A DNA stretch of 64,000 nt from Favolaschia claudopus (GCA_037176885.1 JAWWNJ010000214.1:223468-287467); one strand, 5' to 3'. Shown: positions 47,782-60,658, numbered from the stretch's first letter. A program made the numbers and translations. The notes: generated by a model from the sequence alone, not told the origin.

Positions 47782-49772
47782 TGTCGCAAATTTATTTATT
47801 TTGTTATCGGGCCCGACAGCCCGATCGGGCACGATAACCAACCGATAACAGCCCTATATTGGCCCGATGACCTCCCGATAGTGGCCCGATCGGGACACTA
47901 TCGGGATGGCTTCGTGACTATCGGGTACGATGGGGTACGATGAGGCTTTCCTCTACATAAGTAATAAGAACCGGCCGTCTAGGTTGCAATCCACTTGAAA
48001 ACTTTCTGAGGAGCATACACTGCCTGCATTGCTGAGTGCAATTGCTGTTCTAGAGTTCTCTTCGCACATCGGACATGATTTCTGGTTAAATATGAATGGA
48101 TTCTTTTCCAAGCATGCTGGTGGTTTCCTGTTACTTAGTAGGCTTCTTACGAGGTGTGAAATTACATCTTGTGTCGACCCGCTCATCTTCGGCTTCGTGG
48201 TTTCAACTCAACCCTGTTTGAGTCACACGCACACGCAGTGAGCTGTTCTCGTCCAAATCTGTCTATTGGTTCTACTACGAGCATCTAGTAAGTACGTGAT
48301 GTCGCGAGAGAATTCTTAGGGGTAGGACAACATGTTTTCGTGCTAGAGTTCACTGGGCTTGCAGGGGGAGGCGTCAGAAAACGATAGAGGTTGGTGTCGA
48401 AGCTGATGCGGTGGAGGGTAGCGCTCGATTGAGGTTGAGATCAGGCAGGCTACCATCTGCGACGAAGGCGCGAGTGACTGTCGATGTGCGGATGCGGGCA
48501 AGGAGGTAGGATTGACAGAGTATGGACTCGGCGGTGGAAGCGAGGACAGCGCGATGGAAGCGAGCCCATGAGTAGTGGGGGAAGGTGAAGCATGGCCTGG
48601 ACGATGTCCAACGAGTCGGAGCCGAAGGAATTGCCGCGGGTAGTGGAAGAGTATCAGAGCTGTCGACCTCCGAGCGCGAGGTGTCGACGTACGTTCGGCA
48701 TCTCCCCGTTGACGAAGTTGTTGGAGGTTGGTCGTCAAAGAGCTTGGCGGCGGTGTTTGCCCATCTCCCGGGTCATTTCCTCCCTTTCGGGAGTAGGCAG
48801 AAGAAGGGAGCTTCGAAGGATGCGGGGCGAGTCGAGCCGGCCAATGGAAGAGTCGCTCCCAAAGACATGCGTCGTGGATGAGACGGCGTTTTTTGCGTCG
48901 AGGTGGTGTGCGGTGAGCTGGAGGATGCGCGCCGCGTCGTAAGCATTAGCCAGAGCAGCTGCAATGAATCAGACTGTAGAAATGAGAGAAGAGAAGCCGT
49001 TCCAGACGCACCCGAAGAACTCAACACCCAGCACCCTGAAAAGTCTATTCTTTGTCCTCCCAAATTCCTCTGGGAAGCCTCTGGCCTGAGACGGCGGTGC
49101 AAAGAGTGAAGTAAGAGGTCGGCGGACGCGAGAGCTTTTAGGGGATGCGATGGAAGATGATTTCTTTCAAGTAAAGGCCTGGTATTCAGGCTCAGAGTCC
49201 GATACATGGGTGATGTTTGAGCTCGAGCGGCGCACGAGAGGACGTCGTGGAGGCACGGTAGTGGAAGAGGTGAGTGGGGCATGACAATCGTCAGACGAGT
49301 GTCATTTGTTTGGCCCTGCTTGGCGGTGGAGCCGACTCCATATATTGAACTGGGTGGTGCTTTCTCTCAATGCGCGTGTGGGGGAGTGGTAAGGACCCTT
49401 AGATTTAACAATATTGACCTCGGTTCAATTCCAGTAGCTCACGAATTACTCATTTACTGTCTCATTAGACTTTCACAATAACACCTAGTACATTTGAAGG
49501 AACATTGTGTTAGAGACATTGACTGGTAGCATTAGAGAGACCAGTCAAGGCAATACAAATAATTATTTTTGCATTTTTCATTATTTGGTAGGCTTTCGAG
49601 ACCGTGCCCGATAGTGGGTTATAGGGCCTGTCGGGTCGTCGGGCACGATAGTGACCGATTAGTCCCCGAGGTCCACCCTATGACGCAGCTGTCGGGCCGA
49701 TAGCCCGACACCCCCGATAACAACCGACCGGGCACGACCGGGCCCGGTAACACAATAAATAAATTTGCGACA
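47782..49772. mobile_element. Nonautonomous TIR element of the TGTCGCAAATTTATTTATT family
   Basis: Left end TGTCGCAAATTTATTTATT at 47782, its complement ends at 49772; both continue into CGGGCCCG/CCCGATAG subrepeats about 150 bp long. TA on both sides. 1991 bp. It contains a minus-strand coding segment related to the beginning of the remnant at the window start, so it looks like an internally deleted relative. Confidence 0.75.
48734..48968 (-). pseudogene. Segment related to the Plavaka-type remnant at 1-220
   Basis: The frame reads ANAYDAARILQLTAHHLDAK then VFGSDSSIGRLDSPRILRSS and LLLPTPEREEMTREMGK. It aligns with VGNDSPLGRIDSP...SSLRLSTPER...RE at the window start (pattern VxGxDSxxGRxDSPxIxxSS, then TPER and RE), also at DNA level (CGACTCGCCCC and AAGCTCC shared). 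TGA at 48734-48736. Function unknown; no catalytic domain remains. Confidence 0.5.
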
Positions 49773-49773
49773 T

Positions 49774-50030
49774 AGCCTCCAGAACCCTCAATACGAGGGA
49801 TATCAAACACCACTCCTATGTCAAACCCAAATCGCACCAGTAGGTGCGTCAAAAATCCACTCAAAAAGTCCCCAAATTGGTTGAAATCCAGGCTTCAATA
49901 GGGTGTTAAAATTTCGGCCTACGGCCGATTTGGCAGTAGTGCAAATGAGGCGGTGAGCTAAGTGATGCGCACCATACATTTGCCAACCTTCATGTCCTGG
50001 CGGCAGACTCGGAAGTACGGTTGAAACTCC
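49774..50030. other. Spacer between TIR element and DUF6589 remnant
   Basis: No gene; GGCCTACGGCC palindrome near 49916. Confidence 0.3.
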
Positions 50031-51810
50031 TTGGCGGCGTTCACAGATACACTCGGCCCGCAGTTTCTTTTTCTATTCGACAATGTAAATAAGATGCAAC
50101 GGGCGTGGCAGCACACCCTCGGTCACAAAGACGAACTCAAGAGTGGTACCGCTGCGACTGTAATAGAGCTCGAGGACGTCCCCCCAGGCGCTCTACTTAG
50201 CGAACCGTTTGCCCAAAACATTGCCGAGAAGGCTCGTTCTAAATTGACGGTGAAACAGCTCTATGATGATATCGACTGGCCACACGTCCGGGGTATTGGT
50301 GCGGCAACAATCCTGCGCATATGGCTCAAATATGTGCCTTCCCTATCGCCTCATCGCGCTGCTGTGGAGGAATTGTTCACAGTCAAGCATAACAAACACC
50401 GACTCCGCCTACGGAAGAGCAAAATTCATACCTTGCGGGCAACCAATATTAACGAGTCAACTACAGTCGGTGCTGCAAGTGTCCTCCGGAATCTTTTGGC
50501 CCAGCTCTTCATTACGCCTGTCTCTCTCGTCAATTGGATGTTCATGCTTTGCGGCGACCAGCTCACAATCGATCGGATCCGCAAAATCATTCGCTATACT
50601 GCAAAGTGTGATACACCTCACGAACAGCACAAATGGGCCCTCCCGATCATCCAGCTCTGGCATATGAAGTGGGCGTGGCAGAAAGGCTATCTTTCGGCTT
50701 CACTGGCATTCTGATCTTGCGAAAGGAACGTTCGGTCTGCATCACGATATCGTCTTGATTGAGCGAGAAAAGTTTGAGCGCCTCCGGTCATTTGACATCA
50801 ACGTAGCTCGATCTACGGTGACCCATGGAGCGGTGAGGTTGTCCCGGAGGAGACTGAGTCTGCTACACGTTAGTCTGATTATACTTCATTACAATTCAAA
50901 GCTCATTTCGATTTATAGCAGCTCCTGTTCGACTCGCAAAGAAGAAAAAGCGGTCAAGAACAACAGCTGCAGCGCAGCCCCGCACGGAATTTCTCTAACG
51001 GTGACCAGGCATTGGTTACATTGTGTAATTTCATGCGGGTTACGCTCTGGTACATGGAGCTCTGCGCATCCATTGCTAAGGGTGATATTGGGCGTTCCTT
51101 CGAGGTAATCAAGGTGACACTCAAAAATGGCACCGTGAATTTTTCTTTGACGTAATAACAGCTTCTGCGCTTCTCGTTTTGGGGTGCCGGCTCAACGAAC
51201 TATGGGAATGAGCTTCTCGAGCTCGCATGCAATTCTCTGTATGAGTTCTCGGAAGACCTCAAGACCGCGGTACTGAACAACTATCTTGCAAATCCTTCGG
51301 GTCGCATTGGTCACTGGCTCGAACTCGATCTGCTTCAAGAGCACTTCAATTTTTGGATAAAGCGCCTATTCAATGCCAAGAGTCCATGACTTGAAGGCTC
51401 CAGCATCTGCAGAGGCAGTTAATCTGAACATCGCAGGCATCAGCAAATTACGCGAGACATTCCCCGGTCTTTTTGGACTCAAACGGAACGGACAGCGGCA
51501 CACGGATGTGTCGACCATACACGATATCAATCAATTGGGCAATCACTTCCGCAAAAATCATGTACCTCGAATACGAAGGCCGGCCGAAACCAACCATATG
51601 TAGTGCCTAATGAATGGGGTCTAGGATACGCAAAGCTATTGAATTGGCCAGCTGAAAATATTTCTTGATAGGACAACGGGAGGCCAATCAGTTGCGGCAG
51701 GACGAGCCTGAATCTGTTCTCTCTGCTGATCCAGGGTTTTCAGCGGCTCCAGTAACTGTGTCCAAAGGAATCTTGGATGTCGGAGAATTTATTACAGGTG
51801 GATGAAGTAA
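50031..51810 (+). pseudogene. DUF6589 protein remnant
   Basis: DUF6589 proteins are abundant, transposon-associated Agaricomycete proteins of unknown biochemistry. The first frame has FLFLFDNVNKMQRAWQHTLG, HKDELKSGTAATVIELEDVP, KARSKLTVKQLYDDIDWPHV, MLCGDQLTIDRIRKIIRY and WALPIIQLWHMKWAWQKGY. After 50714 the reading continues in other frames: HSDLAKGTFGLHHDIVLIER, VTLWYMELCASIAKGDIG, FWGAGSTNYGNELLELAC, GRIGHWLELDLLQEHFNFWI, and a last piece ILDVGEFITGG near 51800. Introns explain some breaks, but in-frame stops near 51390 suggest decay. The N-terminal third is missing. Confidence 0.8.
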
Positions 51811-51890
51811 AACTATATACATGAAAAGTAATGGAGTAAAGAAGGGAGTACCCGATTATATATACTGCAATGTAGCAAGCTGTAATTAAA

Positions 51891-52530
51891 TCAATTCTCT
51901 TTCCCGTCTGTTTCAGCAAGCTTTCGCTTATTACCTGCTTTTAGTACAACCTTAGTGGTGTGTAGATTAGTTTTGTTTGAAAGAGCGGCTGGCTTGCCGG
52001 CGTTTGCCAGCGCTGGTGATTTTTTGATTCTTTCCACGTCAGATCGGCCGGGGAGAGGTTTTCCGATGCTAGTAAGAAAGATCGATACAGGATATGTGAA
52101 AGGGAAACCCAGAAGCCGGTCCAGCAGATCTTCCTTGTTACCTCCCACCTTACATCCGTTCTCGCGGCAGAGTTCTTTAAGAACCGGGATATTTTGCCCT
52201 GTCGAGCAGGCGCACGAGCCTCTGCGGACTTGGGAAACCTTCCCGCCGTCATCCGACTCTCCGGGATTGACGAGTTCGTCGTAGATCTGATCGAAGCCTC
52301 TCATAGTTTCCACTAGAAACTTGAGCAATAAAGGTCCACACTCGTCAAAATATTCCCAGTCGCGTGCAATGATTTTCAGGTTGGCAAGATCGAAGCAAAG
52401 GTGCGCTTTATCAAGAATAGTTTCGAGGATGAACGGCGGTAAGAAAAACAGAGCACGGTAATTCGCGGGAAAGTCGAATTTCCTCCATTTCCGATGACTC
52501 CCATCGATCCAGCATATGCGTGAAGTGATT
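51891..52530 (-). CDS. SAP-like motif protein, 5' end uncertain
   Basis: One open frame reads WIDGSHRKWRKFDFPANYRA, LFFLPPFILETILDKAHLCF, NLKIIARDWEYFDECGPLLL, a Cys-containing middle (GSCACSTGQ), NIPVLKELCRENGCKVGG NKEDLLDRLLGF, which fits a SAP DNA-binding helix-turn-helix (residues near the centre), and a basic tail ending LAETDGKEN with stop at 51891. Upstream of 52530 the frame is closed, so an earlier exon or truncation is likely. Possibly the tail of a larger DNA-metabolism protein. Confidence 0.45.
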
Positions 52531-52539
52531 CACGCTTCT

Positions 52540-55500
52540 TTTGCAGTGGATGCCTCGGAAGAACGGGCTTCAGCCTATAAGATCGACATGGGGGAAAGAC
52601 TGACTATGAGGAATGAGTATGCGCCTCCTCAATTTATTCACTCGCAGAAGAGCTAGTGAGCCAAACAACAATTGGACAGTGTTTGAATCAACATCGGCGT
52701 TGTCGGAGGCTCGAAGCGATGACAGCAACATCATCCCACGGGTAGACCATCAATTTCTGATGGCGTAGCCGTGGGAGATCAGCTGCCAGAACTCAGCACA
52801 GCCATACTCTTTCCGGGATCCTCAGACCAAAGGGGAGCAAGCTCCCCCAATAAGGCGATTTTCGAATGGGGCCAAAACAAAAAAAAATGTGGCCGGGACA
52901 TTCTCTGTAGATTGCTAATGCCTAGAGATTCTACACTCTAAGTTAAGATTGAGGGGACAGAATGAGCGGTGGAAACAACACATTTTCGGTTTCTTCTCTG
53001 TATTTACAGTATGAGCCAGGTTCGGCCCCAGCTTTCTCGAACGCAGCGCGCAACATTCATAGGAAGATGCGGAAATGAATTCCCAATCCGTCACATTCAG
53101 GCCCAGGAAGTAGTCAAATGATTTCTCCCGCAGTGCACAGTGGGAGGGCAAAGGCGCAGTGGGGAGAGTTATGAGCCCCCTCGCAAGAAAAAGACGAACG
53201 CAACCCAGCTGCAAGGGGATAATGCACAGCCGAGAAGGCATCTCGTTAAAGAACGGTAATAGCCCTGTGCTAGAAAGTTTTTAGCACTTGCTATGCTATG
53301 CTAAAAATGTCGAGGTCCAGAGGACAATAGCTAGCACATGTTAATAACACATTTATTGATAGCGGTGCAAGCACCGGTCCCCTACTCTGGTCTAGATATG
53401 TTATATGTTCGATCCCAGTCAAATACCTTGAAAGGCCGAAAGAAATGTTCTCCATACTACTTAGTCAACTGGATATGGGGGGGTCAATTGCTGATGCTAA
53501 AGGTTAATATACCCTGTTTGTTTTGAAACGCCAGCTTTCATGGGCAAGAGTGCCTGTAACAACTGAGATATGTTTCGGTGTATAATTGTTACAAAGTCTT
53601 GAAGGCAGCCGGCTAACGCTCGCTCGGTCGACACTTACGCACCGACCAGCTCTCATTGGCCGGTGGGATGTTCCGCTTTTGATCATCATTTCGGCACACG
53701 GCTTAGCATCGGCTAGCGCTTGGCTCTTAGGGAATATTACTTCATTACATCTAAAACAAACGAGGTTTTTTACTTGAGCTGTTGGGATAGCGTAAATTTG
53801 GCATATTTATTGTATCGTCGCATCAATGATCATGTAAAACAACTGGTTCATGAGAGGCGAAAATCTAAGATTTTCGGCTTGATCTCGCTTTGCTTGCCGC
53901 CAAGCCGGCATAATGACATAATGTGGGAGCAACAAGATCCTGTGGAGTAATAGATGCCGTAATAATCTGAGGCCATTCAAACGCAAGTGAGGGGAGAATT
54001 TGCACTTCAGCACAGAACCCTACCTCTGTAAATAAACAGAGTTACAGTAGGGGATAGCACATTTTTAGCAGTCACGTGCACTTGTCGGGCCGCCCCGGGG
54101 ACCGTCAAATTTTCAGCTCGAAGAGGTAAGCTACCTCTATTAAATATGTCTAGAAACATCCTGGACCGTCGTTACAGCAAGGAGTGCCTATCCGAACACA
54201 AATTTCCAATCTATTAGCCTAATTGGGGACACTCGGCAAGGCGCCGGCTGGACCTGATAAGCAACAGGAAAGGAAAATTTGTCTGCCATCTCATCGAAAA
54301 CTGAATTCGGACCTTCTATCTTTCCATGATGACTCAAATCAATGCCAGGATGGTCCAAATTTTCTTACACTTCTACCATTTACTGTTGATTTACTGCTTG
54401 CAGCTTATTTTTTTTTCTTGGTTAGCATTAGCACTCAAGATAAACTTCATCCTCCACATTATCTTCTGTTACTGCATGTATGTGCCAGATCAATCAGTCA
54501 ATGTTTTCTCTCAAGCAAAATTAAATTAGATAGGTCTACTCCTCCACGCATACGAAATGCAGCTCAGGAGCAAGAGCGTGTCAATCGCACTCTGGATACC
54601 TGTACACCGGAGATTGCCTTTACAGCAACCAAACTTTGTTCAGGTTAACTGGAATGGCCAGCAACTTCAACTTACACCTCGCACAGCTGGCCGAATTGCT
54701 GAGATACAGAACACTGGAAATGCTGGCGCTTTGGCAGGACAGAATGAAGACCAGGATATGCAAAAGTCCACCTCCATCACCAACACCTAGACCTCAAGGT
54801 CCAGATCCACCTCCGGTGCAGCAGAATCCTGTACAACCAGTGCAAAATATACTGAGTACAAAGACAGGGAAATGCTCGACCCAACGCTCAAGCTCGAAGA
54901 AGACCTAGTCTGTTGTTGTGCGCGATCGCTTGCACGGTCGCCCGTGTTATTACCAATCGTCGGAGTTTCAATATATTCCCACGCCTTGCTCCCTTGCTTT
55001 CAATGTCGTGCAGCCTCCATAAACAAACTTTGCTGGGGAAGTACCTTCTATGGTATATCTCAACCGATCTATCAAATGAAATTCACGATATTCTCGCCCA
55101 AATGAGCCAATTGAACGACCCATCAGTTTGACAGGATTTGTCAGCCAGATTCTAAATCTCGTCGTTGCCTGCATATTTTCTCTAGATTTGACTGACAAAG
55201 CTGTTCATTTCCACTCAAGGAAGGTCAGTGCGACTTTCACCAGCTCCGCACGCGATTTTTAGCAAAAGAATGAGTCTTTTGGCAACCTTTAGGGTCTCTC
55301 AACATGTGTACAAGCTACCAGTTTTGCGGATATTCAACGAATTAGAGCTAAAAACGCAGTATTTACCGGATTTGGGCCAAAGTCCGATAGGTCATGACCT
55401 GCGGTGGGAATAAGGGGAAGAGCACTCGGATTGATTGAAGTGAGCCTGAGAGTCGTTCTTAGGAACTTTCTGCACCTCGCAACTCTCCAAGTCGCGTCAA

Positions 55501-57160
55501 ATTTGTCGGAAAAAAGCTATTTTGCTTATAATGGATTGAGCCGGCTTGTGACCTCATCACGGGCTTGTGAGGGGATTACAAGCCGCTCCGCAGAGGATTA
55601 TGATCCGTAATAAGCCGTTATAATCTTCCAAATAACGTGCAAAATTTCTTGGTTCGCGGTTTTGGTTCGGGCCCGAGACATAGCCGGTGGCTGTACGATT
55701 CCATCAGCGCATCAAATGTCTGCCGCACCATTGAACCTTGACCAAATCTCAATCAAAACCGAGAAATTCTTGTTATGGGAGGGTTTGCTAGGTCAGAGGT
55801 TTAAGCAACGGTGGGGTTTTGGGTCCCTAAAGGTCGAAAAAAATCACAAAATTTCTCGGCTGGCAGCTGCCGACAGGTGCCGGGATACCATATATGGCAA
55901 TTTTGATGTGATTGCCGCTCGGTGAACAAGTTGTCGGGTGAACTTTGAGGGTAACGCGTAACGGCCCGTGAACTATTGGCGAAACGATACAGTAGTCGAG
56001 GTCGCCAACGCGGAAAGCTTTCCCCACTATGCTCTTTCCTCGGAAGGGTGCGTTAGAATCCAGCTAGAGTATAGACTGCCTGCAACCCGGGCAACTTTAC
56101 TTGTCTCCGAGCTTCAATGACCTGGAGGCGGCCTTGTCAGATCCAGCCACATTTCCAGATCTCACCATCCCCTCTGTTCCGGGTATCTGACTATTATGAG
56201 TGGTTCGAAGTTGCTGGGAGAGGGAGCCTTTGGTATGGCAGGAGCCAAACTAATGTCGACAAGAGCCGAAAACGCTAAAGGGCAGGTTTGGGCTGCCCTC
56301 GGATGAGCCAACCTGTAGCCCTCGATGGGTATAGATGGATGTGGGATTTCAAATTGGGCAAAAAATATGCCTCGGTTCTGTCGCTATAACCCGGCAATAT
56401 TGTGGTTTTGCTATTTTTCCCGACTTTAAGTCCATATATCTCGGCATTGCAGGCACATTTTGTTGGATCTGGCGGTCACGGACTTGTAGTTTAGAGTGTG
56501 ACACGGCGCGACCTATAACAGGTCGTGACCGTGTGAACCACGCCTCTCACCGTCTTGAATTGAATCTATTTTATTTTCGTAACATGTCACAGCGCGTTTT
56601 AGGCCATTTTCCCATCAAAATTGATCGGCAAAACGCGAAAAATCTCCCTAAAAGGCAATTAAATCACTGATGAATGATGGCAAAAGTGAAGATGAAGTGT
56701 CACACCTCAAACCCTGAATCTAACGGTCGAAATAGTACAGTATGGGCTACAGTCGGATAAACGTAATGAATAACGTCCGTGGACACTTCAGCCCTATGCA
56801 TTACTTACGGAGCAATATGCATTTCTGCATACAGCCACACAATGTGATATCGGTGACGGCGTCACACAGTTGCTATATATGGACCACCGGCAGATGCCGA
56901 ACCATCCAAATTGGGGAACTATCTTCCGGTATGCGAGGATTTAGTCGGCAAACCAACACTTGGTCGTGTTCTACGAACAGGAGTTTACAGCTGTTTGCAA
57001 AGCTAATGGCACTTCCGACCATTTTGTAAGAGTGCGTTCGGATCGTCCTGACAGCAGCAGGAAGCAGGATGATGCATGATGGCTGATCGGAGCAACGGTC
57101 CGCCTGATGGACAGGTACCGTGATCAATCAACATTTTCCTTCTCTTTTCGCGTCTTTCTA
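52540..57160. other. Long interval without recognised gene
   Basis: Many open frames (for example 54223-54648, 54557-54908) read partly like protein (TPRTAGRIAEIQNTGNAG) but no family or consistent splice chain was found. GTAACGCGTAACGGCC and ACAGTA near 55950-55995 resemble the ends of the MITE at 33124. Confidence 0.3.
52832..52848. repeat. GGGGAGCAAGCTCCCCC palindrome, copy 2
   Basis: Inverted counterpart of 43570-43587, sharing flanking AAA on the left and AAT on the right. Confidence 0.65.
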
Positions 57161-57580
57161 AGGTAGGGACATACAAATCCTGTGAACGTTCCAAATATGG
57201 ACAAAGTCAAGTCAATTCGTTATTGCACAAGCCCTGGGCCTGTTATGACTTATCCGTTCCATGAAACTGTACATATGGCTCCTGGCTTTCAATTTCGATC
57301 TATGTTCCATGATATTTGGTGGCCCGTGCATATTGTAGTTACAGTGGGAAGGGACGGCGTCGTTTTTTGAGCAAATACTGATGGGAACCTTGCGAGCACA
57401 TCTCCTCCCCCAATTCTGTCCCGAATCCCTAATTGCCCGAGTAATGCATGTATACTATTTATTTCTATAGATTCATGGAACGGATAAGCCCTCAAGCTCA
57501 CCGGGGGCTCATACAATAGCCAAATGATCTGACCTTTGTCCATATTTGGAACGTTCACAGGATTTGTATGTCCCCTACCT
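57161..57580. mobile_element. AGGTAGGGAC MITE
   Basis: TIR starts AGGTAGGGACATACAAATCC and continues about 130 bp (GGACAAAGTCA, CTTATCCGTTCCATG), with TA on both sides. 420 bp. Confidence 0.85.
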
Positions 57581-57582
57581 TA

Positions 57583-58640
57583 CGCGTTTCGACGCGTCAT
57601 ATGCAAAAATTACATCATTGAAGACTTGTGCCTTTATAATTCAACATCCCAAACGCGTTCGGGGACTCAAAGACAGTGTTTCTATACTCGAGTTCCCACG
57701 TGTGCCGTCATCCACCACATGCCCGGGTTGTGCCGACGAGGCCTTACCCGGGTTGCCGATCCTGCTTCCTGCAACCTGATCCTGCTGGCAGGATGATCCG
57801 AACGCACTCTAAGTTAAATCGTTTTTTTTTTCTGAGCCCGGAATGAAGCAAATCACATCCCAGTCATGCCGACTATAGACGGCCTGATGTCATCACATTT
57901 CGGAATGGAAGCCCCTGCCGAACCGCTTCGAACAGTGAATTCGTTGGTAATTGAGTGAGATATGAGGGCAGGAAGATGACTCATGAGACCTCTGAAATAC
58001 TTTCTTTCATAAAAAAACAAGAGGTGCTATTAATTTTGCAAACAGCTGTAAACCACTTCCAAAATCACTCAAAAAGTGACTAAAATGCATTAACTTGTCA
58101 AGTTCACGATCTCATAATGCATAAATCAACAAAAATCCACTCCGAAACCCTATGCAATGAGCAAAATGCATATAAAAACGCCCCGCCACTTGCCCGCCAC
58201 CAACTCGGTGGACCCCCAAACCCTATGCATAATGAGCTTTATGCATTGTGAGCGTAGTCCTTATGCCATATCCGACTGTATTGTCAGCTGCAGAATGCCT
58301 TGAGCTCCAAAATTCTCTTGAAAGATCACAAAATTCCTTCCAAAATTGGGTATTTTCGGACAAATTGTGCTCAAACTGCCCAGGGAAGTAATTTTTAGGC
58401 TCCAATGCATCAGACCAACATCAGACATTGCTGTGACCGGGGTCCCACTCCCTCGCAACGGGACTCCAAGAGTCCAAGCCGGTATTGATCCACGTGCCCG
58501 CGACACTGTTGTGTACCGACACTGCCAACTTGCGTTTAGTCCAGCTTGGTCACCGACTTTTATGCATTGCGCGTTACGCCCCACGAATATCGGGCGCCTG
58601 CCCACAATCCTGCGAGTAAGGATATATTTCCATCCAAACC
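57583..58640. other. Unassigned interval with ATGCAT repeats
   Basis: AAACCCTATGCA occurs at about 58148 and 58219 with several ATGCATAA/TTATGCAT around 58085-58265. No gene seen. Confidence 0.4.
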
Positions 58641-58653
58641 AGGTTCTTGACCC

Positions 58654-60345
58654 ATGCATTTTTATCAGACGGCGCTCTCCCCTCGGGTCTACGGACTTAA
58701 TCCGTCCCCTTTCGATATCAAGAGGGCCATTCTTCAGCTCCAAAACCATAGGAACAGCGACTCTCAGCGGGTTGCTCTCAGCATTACTATCGGCTCTTGG
58801 ATCCAGCTCGCATTCCTACCGCTGGGGAGCTTGATGGCTCCCATCCATACAACGATACCTTTACTCCATCTAGTTCTCCTGGTGCTGGACGCTGTATTCA
58901 CCTGCAACGCTCCGCCTAGATCTGCTCGCGATTTGTGGCCCCGCATTTCCGTCTGGGTTCCAGTTCTTCCAGCCCTTCGGTCAGTTTTTGGCGCCGTTCG
59001 ATTTAGACTGGCACTCCGAGCTGCACTTTTGCCGCTGTTTCCTTTACTCAAGATATGTGCACCTATGCACCGAACACTCATCTGATAACATCGACCCCTG
59101 GATTTGCCGGCATCGCGACACGGGCGTGGGTTCTGTTGATGCGGACCCAAGACATCTCGGTTCTTGAAGCTGGACTTCACAATGGGCTCGCTCTCCTTTT
59201 GGAAGCCTCCGCGACAGAGGAGATTGTTGAAGAAGCAGAGGACCTTGCTTCTTTAGTGGCTTAAGCACCTGACGCACACTCGCATTTATCCGAGGTCCAA
59301 GTTGAGCTTCTTCACTACGTTCTCAGCTTCTGGCACGCTATTGCCATACAAAAACGCCCAAATCGTCGACCCATGGACCCAGTCTCGGCGAAACTAATGT
59401 CTACCAATTTCTTCACAGCCGACGTAGTGAGAGGTCTCACAATCGCGTTTCGGAGCTGCTGCTGTGACCGTTGCGGACACCCCCCGTGCCATGCCTGTTG
59501 TTGAACAGTGCTTAACCATTTTCTCCAGTGTCATCTGGTGGACGCAAGGTTTTAATGCACTTGACGTGGCGATCCAATCCGGGCTTTTATCTGCTATCTT
59601 GATCTGCGCCCAACATACCCTGTCCTCCCGCAGGAGCCCGCGGCATTTGCTTTCTTCTCCGCCATGTCATCGGCCCCGCCACGACGTACCTCGAGTCTCT
59701 TCTGCACATAGCGCAAGCGTACAGCGTGCTGTCTGACACAATATCGAATCCAATTGTCGTGCCCGCTTCTGGCAGAGGCAATATACAGGTGGAATGGGCA
59801 ACCTTTAGTACGATATTGCATCGCCGACTTGAGATCTAGATATATCATGAGTTTGCAATCGGATGGTCCAATTTGCCAGTGGGCCTGTGACAATGTCCTT
59901 GTAAGTAGGACTTGTTGCGCTTCTGAGACCATTTCTCATATCTTGATGAAGTGCAGCCACATCCAACCAAAATCCGTTTTCAAGCGTTGTTCCGGGTGTC
60001 AGGAAGTCCTTTACTGCTCAACCCAGTGTCAACGAATAGATTGGCAACGGGGACATCGCCGCTATTGCGCTCTGTATTGGACCTCGGGCCGTGGCAAGTA
60101 CCCCTTTGGCAAAGCCAAGGCATTTCACTGAGAATACCACAGATCTTCGGCTATCTTTCACTAGTAGGGAAAGACGATTTTTGCGGGCGGTGGTCCACAA
60201 AGACTACGAAGACAAACGCTCTGAAATCAGCCAAACCACTTGTTACAGATGGGCAGCGAATCCGGCAGCCGAGGTGATGACGATTTTTGATTACAGGGCC
60301 TTCCGAGCTCTCCGTCTCGTTGCATGGAATCAGCATGACAAGTAA
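58654..60345 (+). pseudogene. MYND-finger protein, frameshifted
   Basis: MYND fingers are zinc-binding protein-interaction modules; a large Agaricomycete family has a helical body followed by a C-terminal MYND finger. Pieces in order: SARDLWPRISVWVPVLPALR (near 58920), TPGFAGIATRAWVLLM (59098), LALLLEASATEEIVEEAEDL, HYVLSFWHAIAIQKR, LLRHVIGPATTYLESLLHIA, then the finger CASETISHILMKCSHIQ and FKRCSGCQEVLYCSTQCQR and IDWQRGHRRYC (59918-60075), and a tail SFTSRERRFLRAVVHKDYED to AFRALRLVAWNQHDK (60345). The frame changes at least four times and in-frame stops occur near 59263 and 59500, so it is decayed. The finger itself is intact. Confidence 0.75.
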
Positions 60346-60658
60346 CGGCCAACCGGGATCTCATTGGCCAGATCTCCCTTGCCCGAGCCGCGCAAAGCCC
60401 GTGGTCGCCTGAGCCTGCACGTATTGATGGTGGCCCGACGGAAATGGTGGACGTGTGGTGGTTGCCCCGCTTCGTTCGGCCGCATCTGACGTTCACGATG
60501 GATTAAAAATGTTGGCATGAAGGGGATAGATGACTTGCTACAGATATCCGATTTTCGTCAGGAACTGCCATTCGGAAGAAGTTCACTGTTTGTAAAACTC
60601 GGTCATACAGTCCGCAATTGCCACACTTGAAAATCAGGCTTATAATTCGTTTATTTTA
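60346..60658. other. Spacer
   Basis: Nothing supported. Confidence 0.3.

Noticed and set aside
46303..47943. A 546-codon open frame, the longest in the window
   Set aside because: It runs through a MITE arm, the GTGTCCC cluster, the antisense of a better minus-strand coding remnant, and the end of the TIR element at 47782. No family motif or homogeneous composition; judged accidental.
49375..49445. tRNA-like stretch with GGTTCAATTCC
   Set aside because: B-box resembles a tRNA, but the A-box match is poor and neither T-stem nor acceptor stem pairs well.
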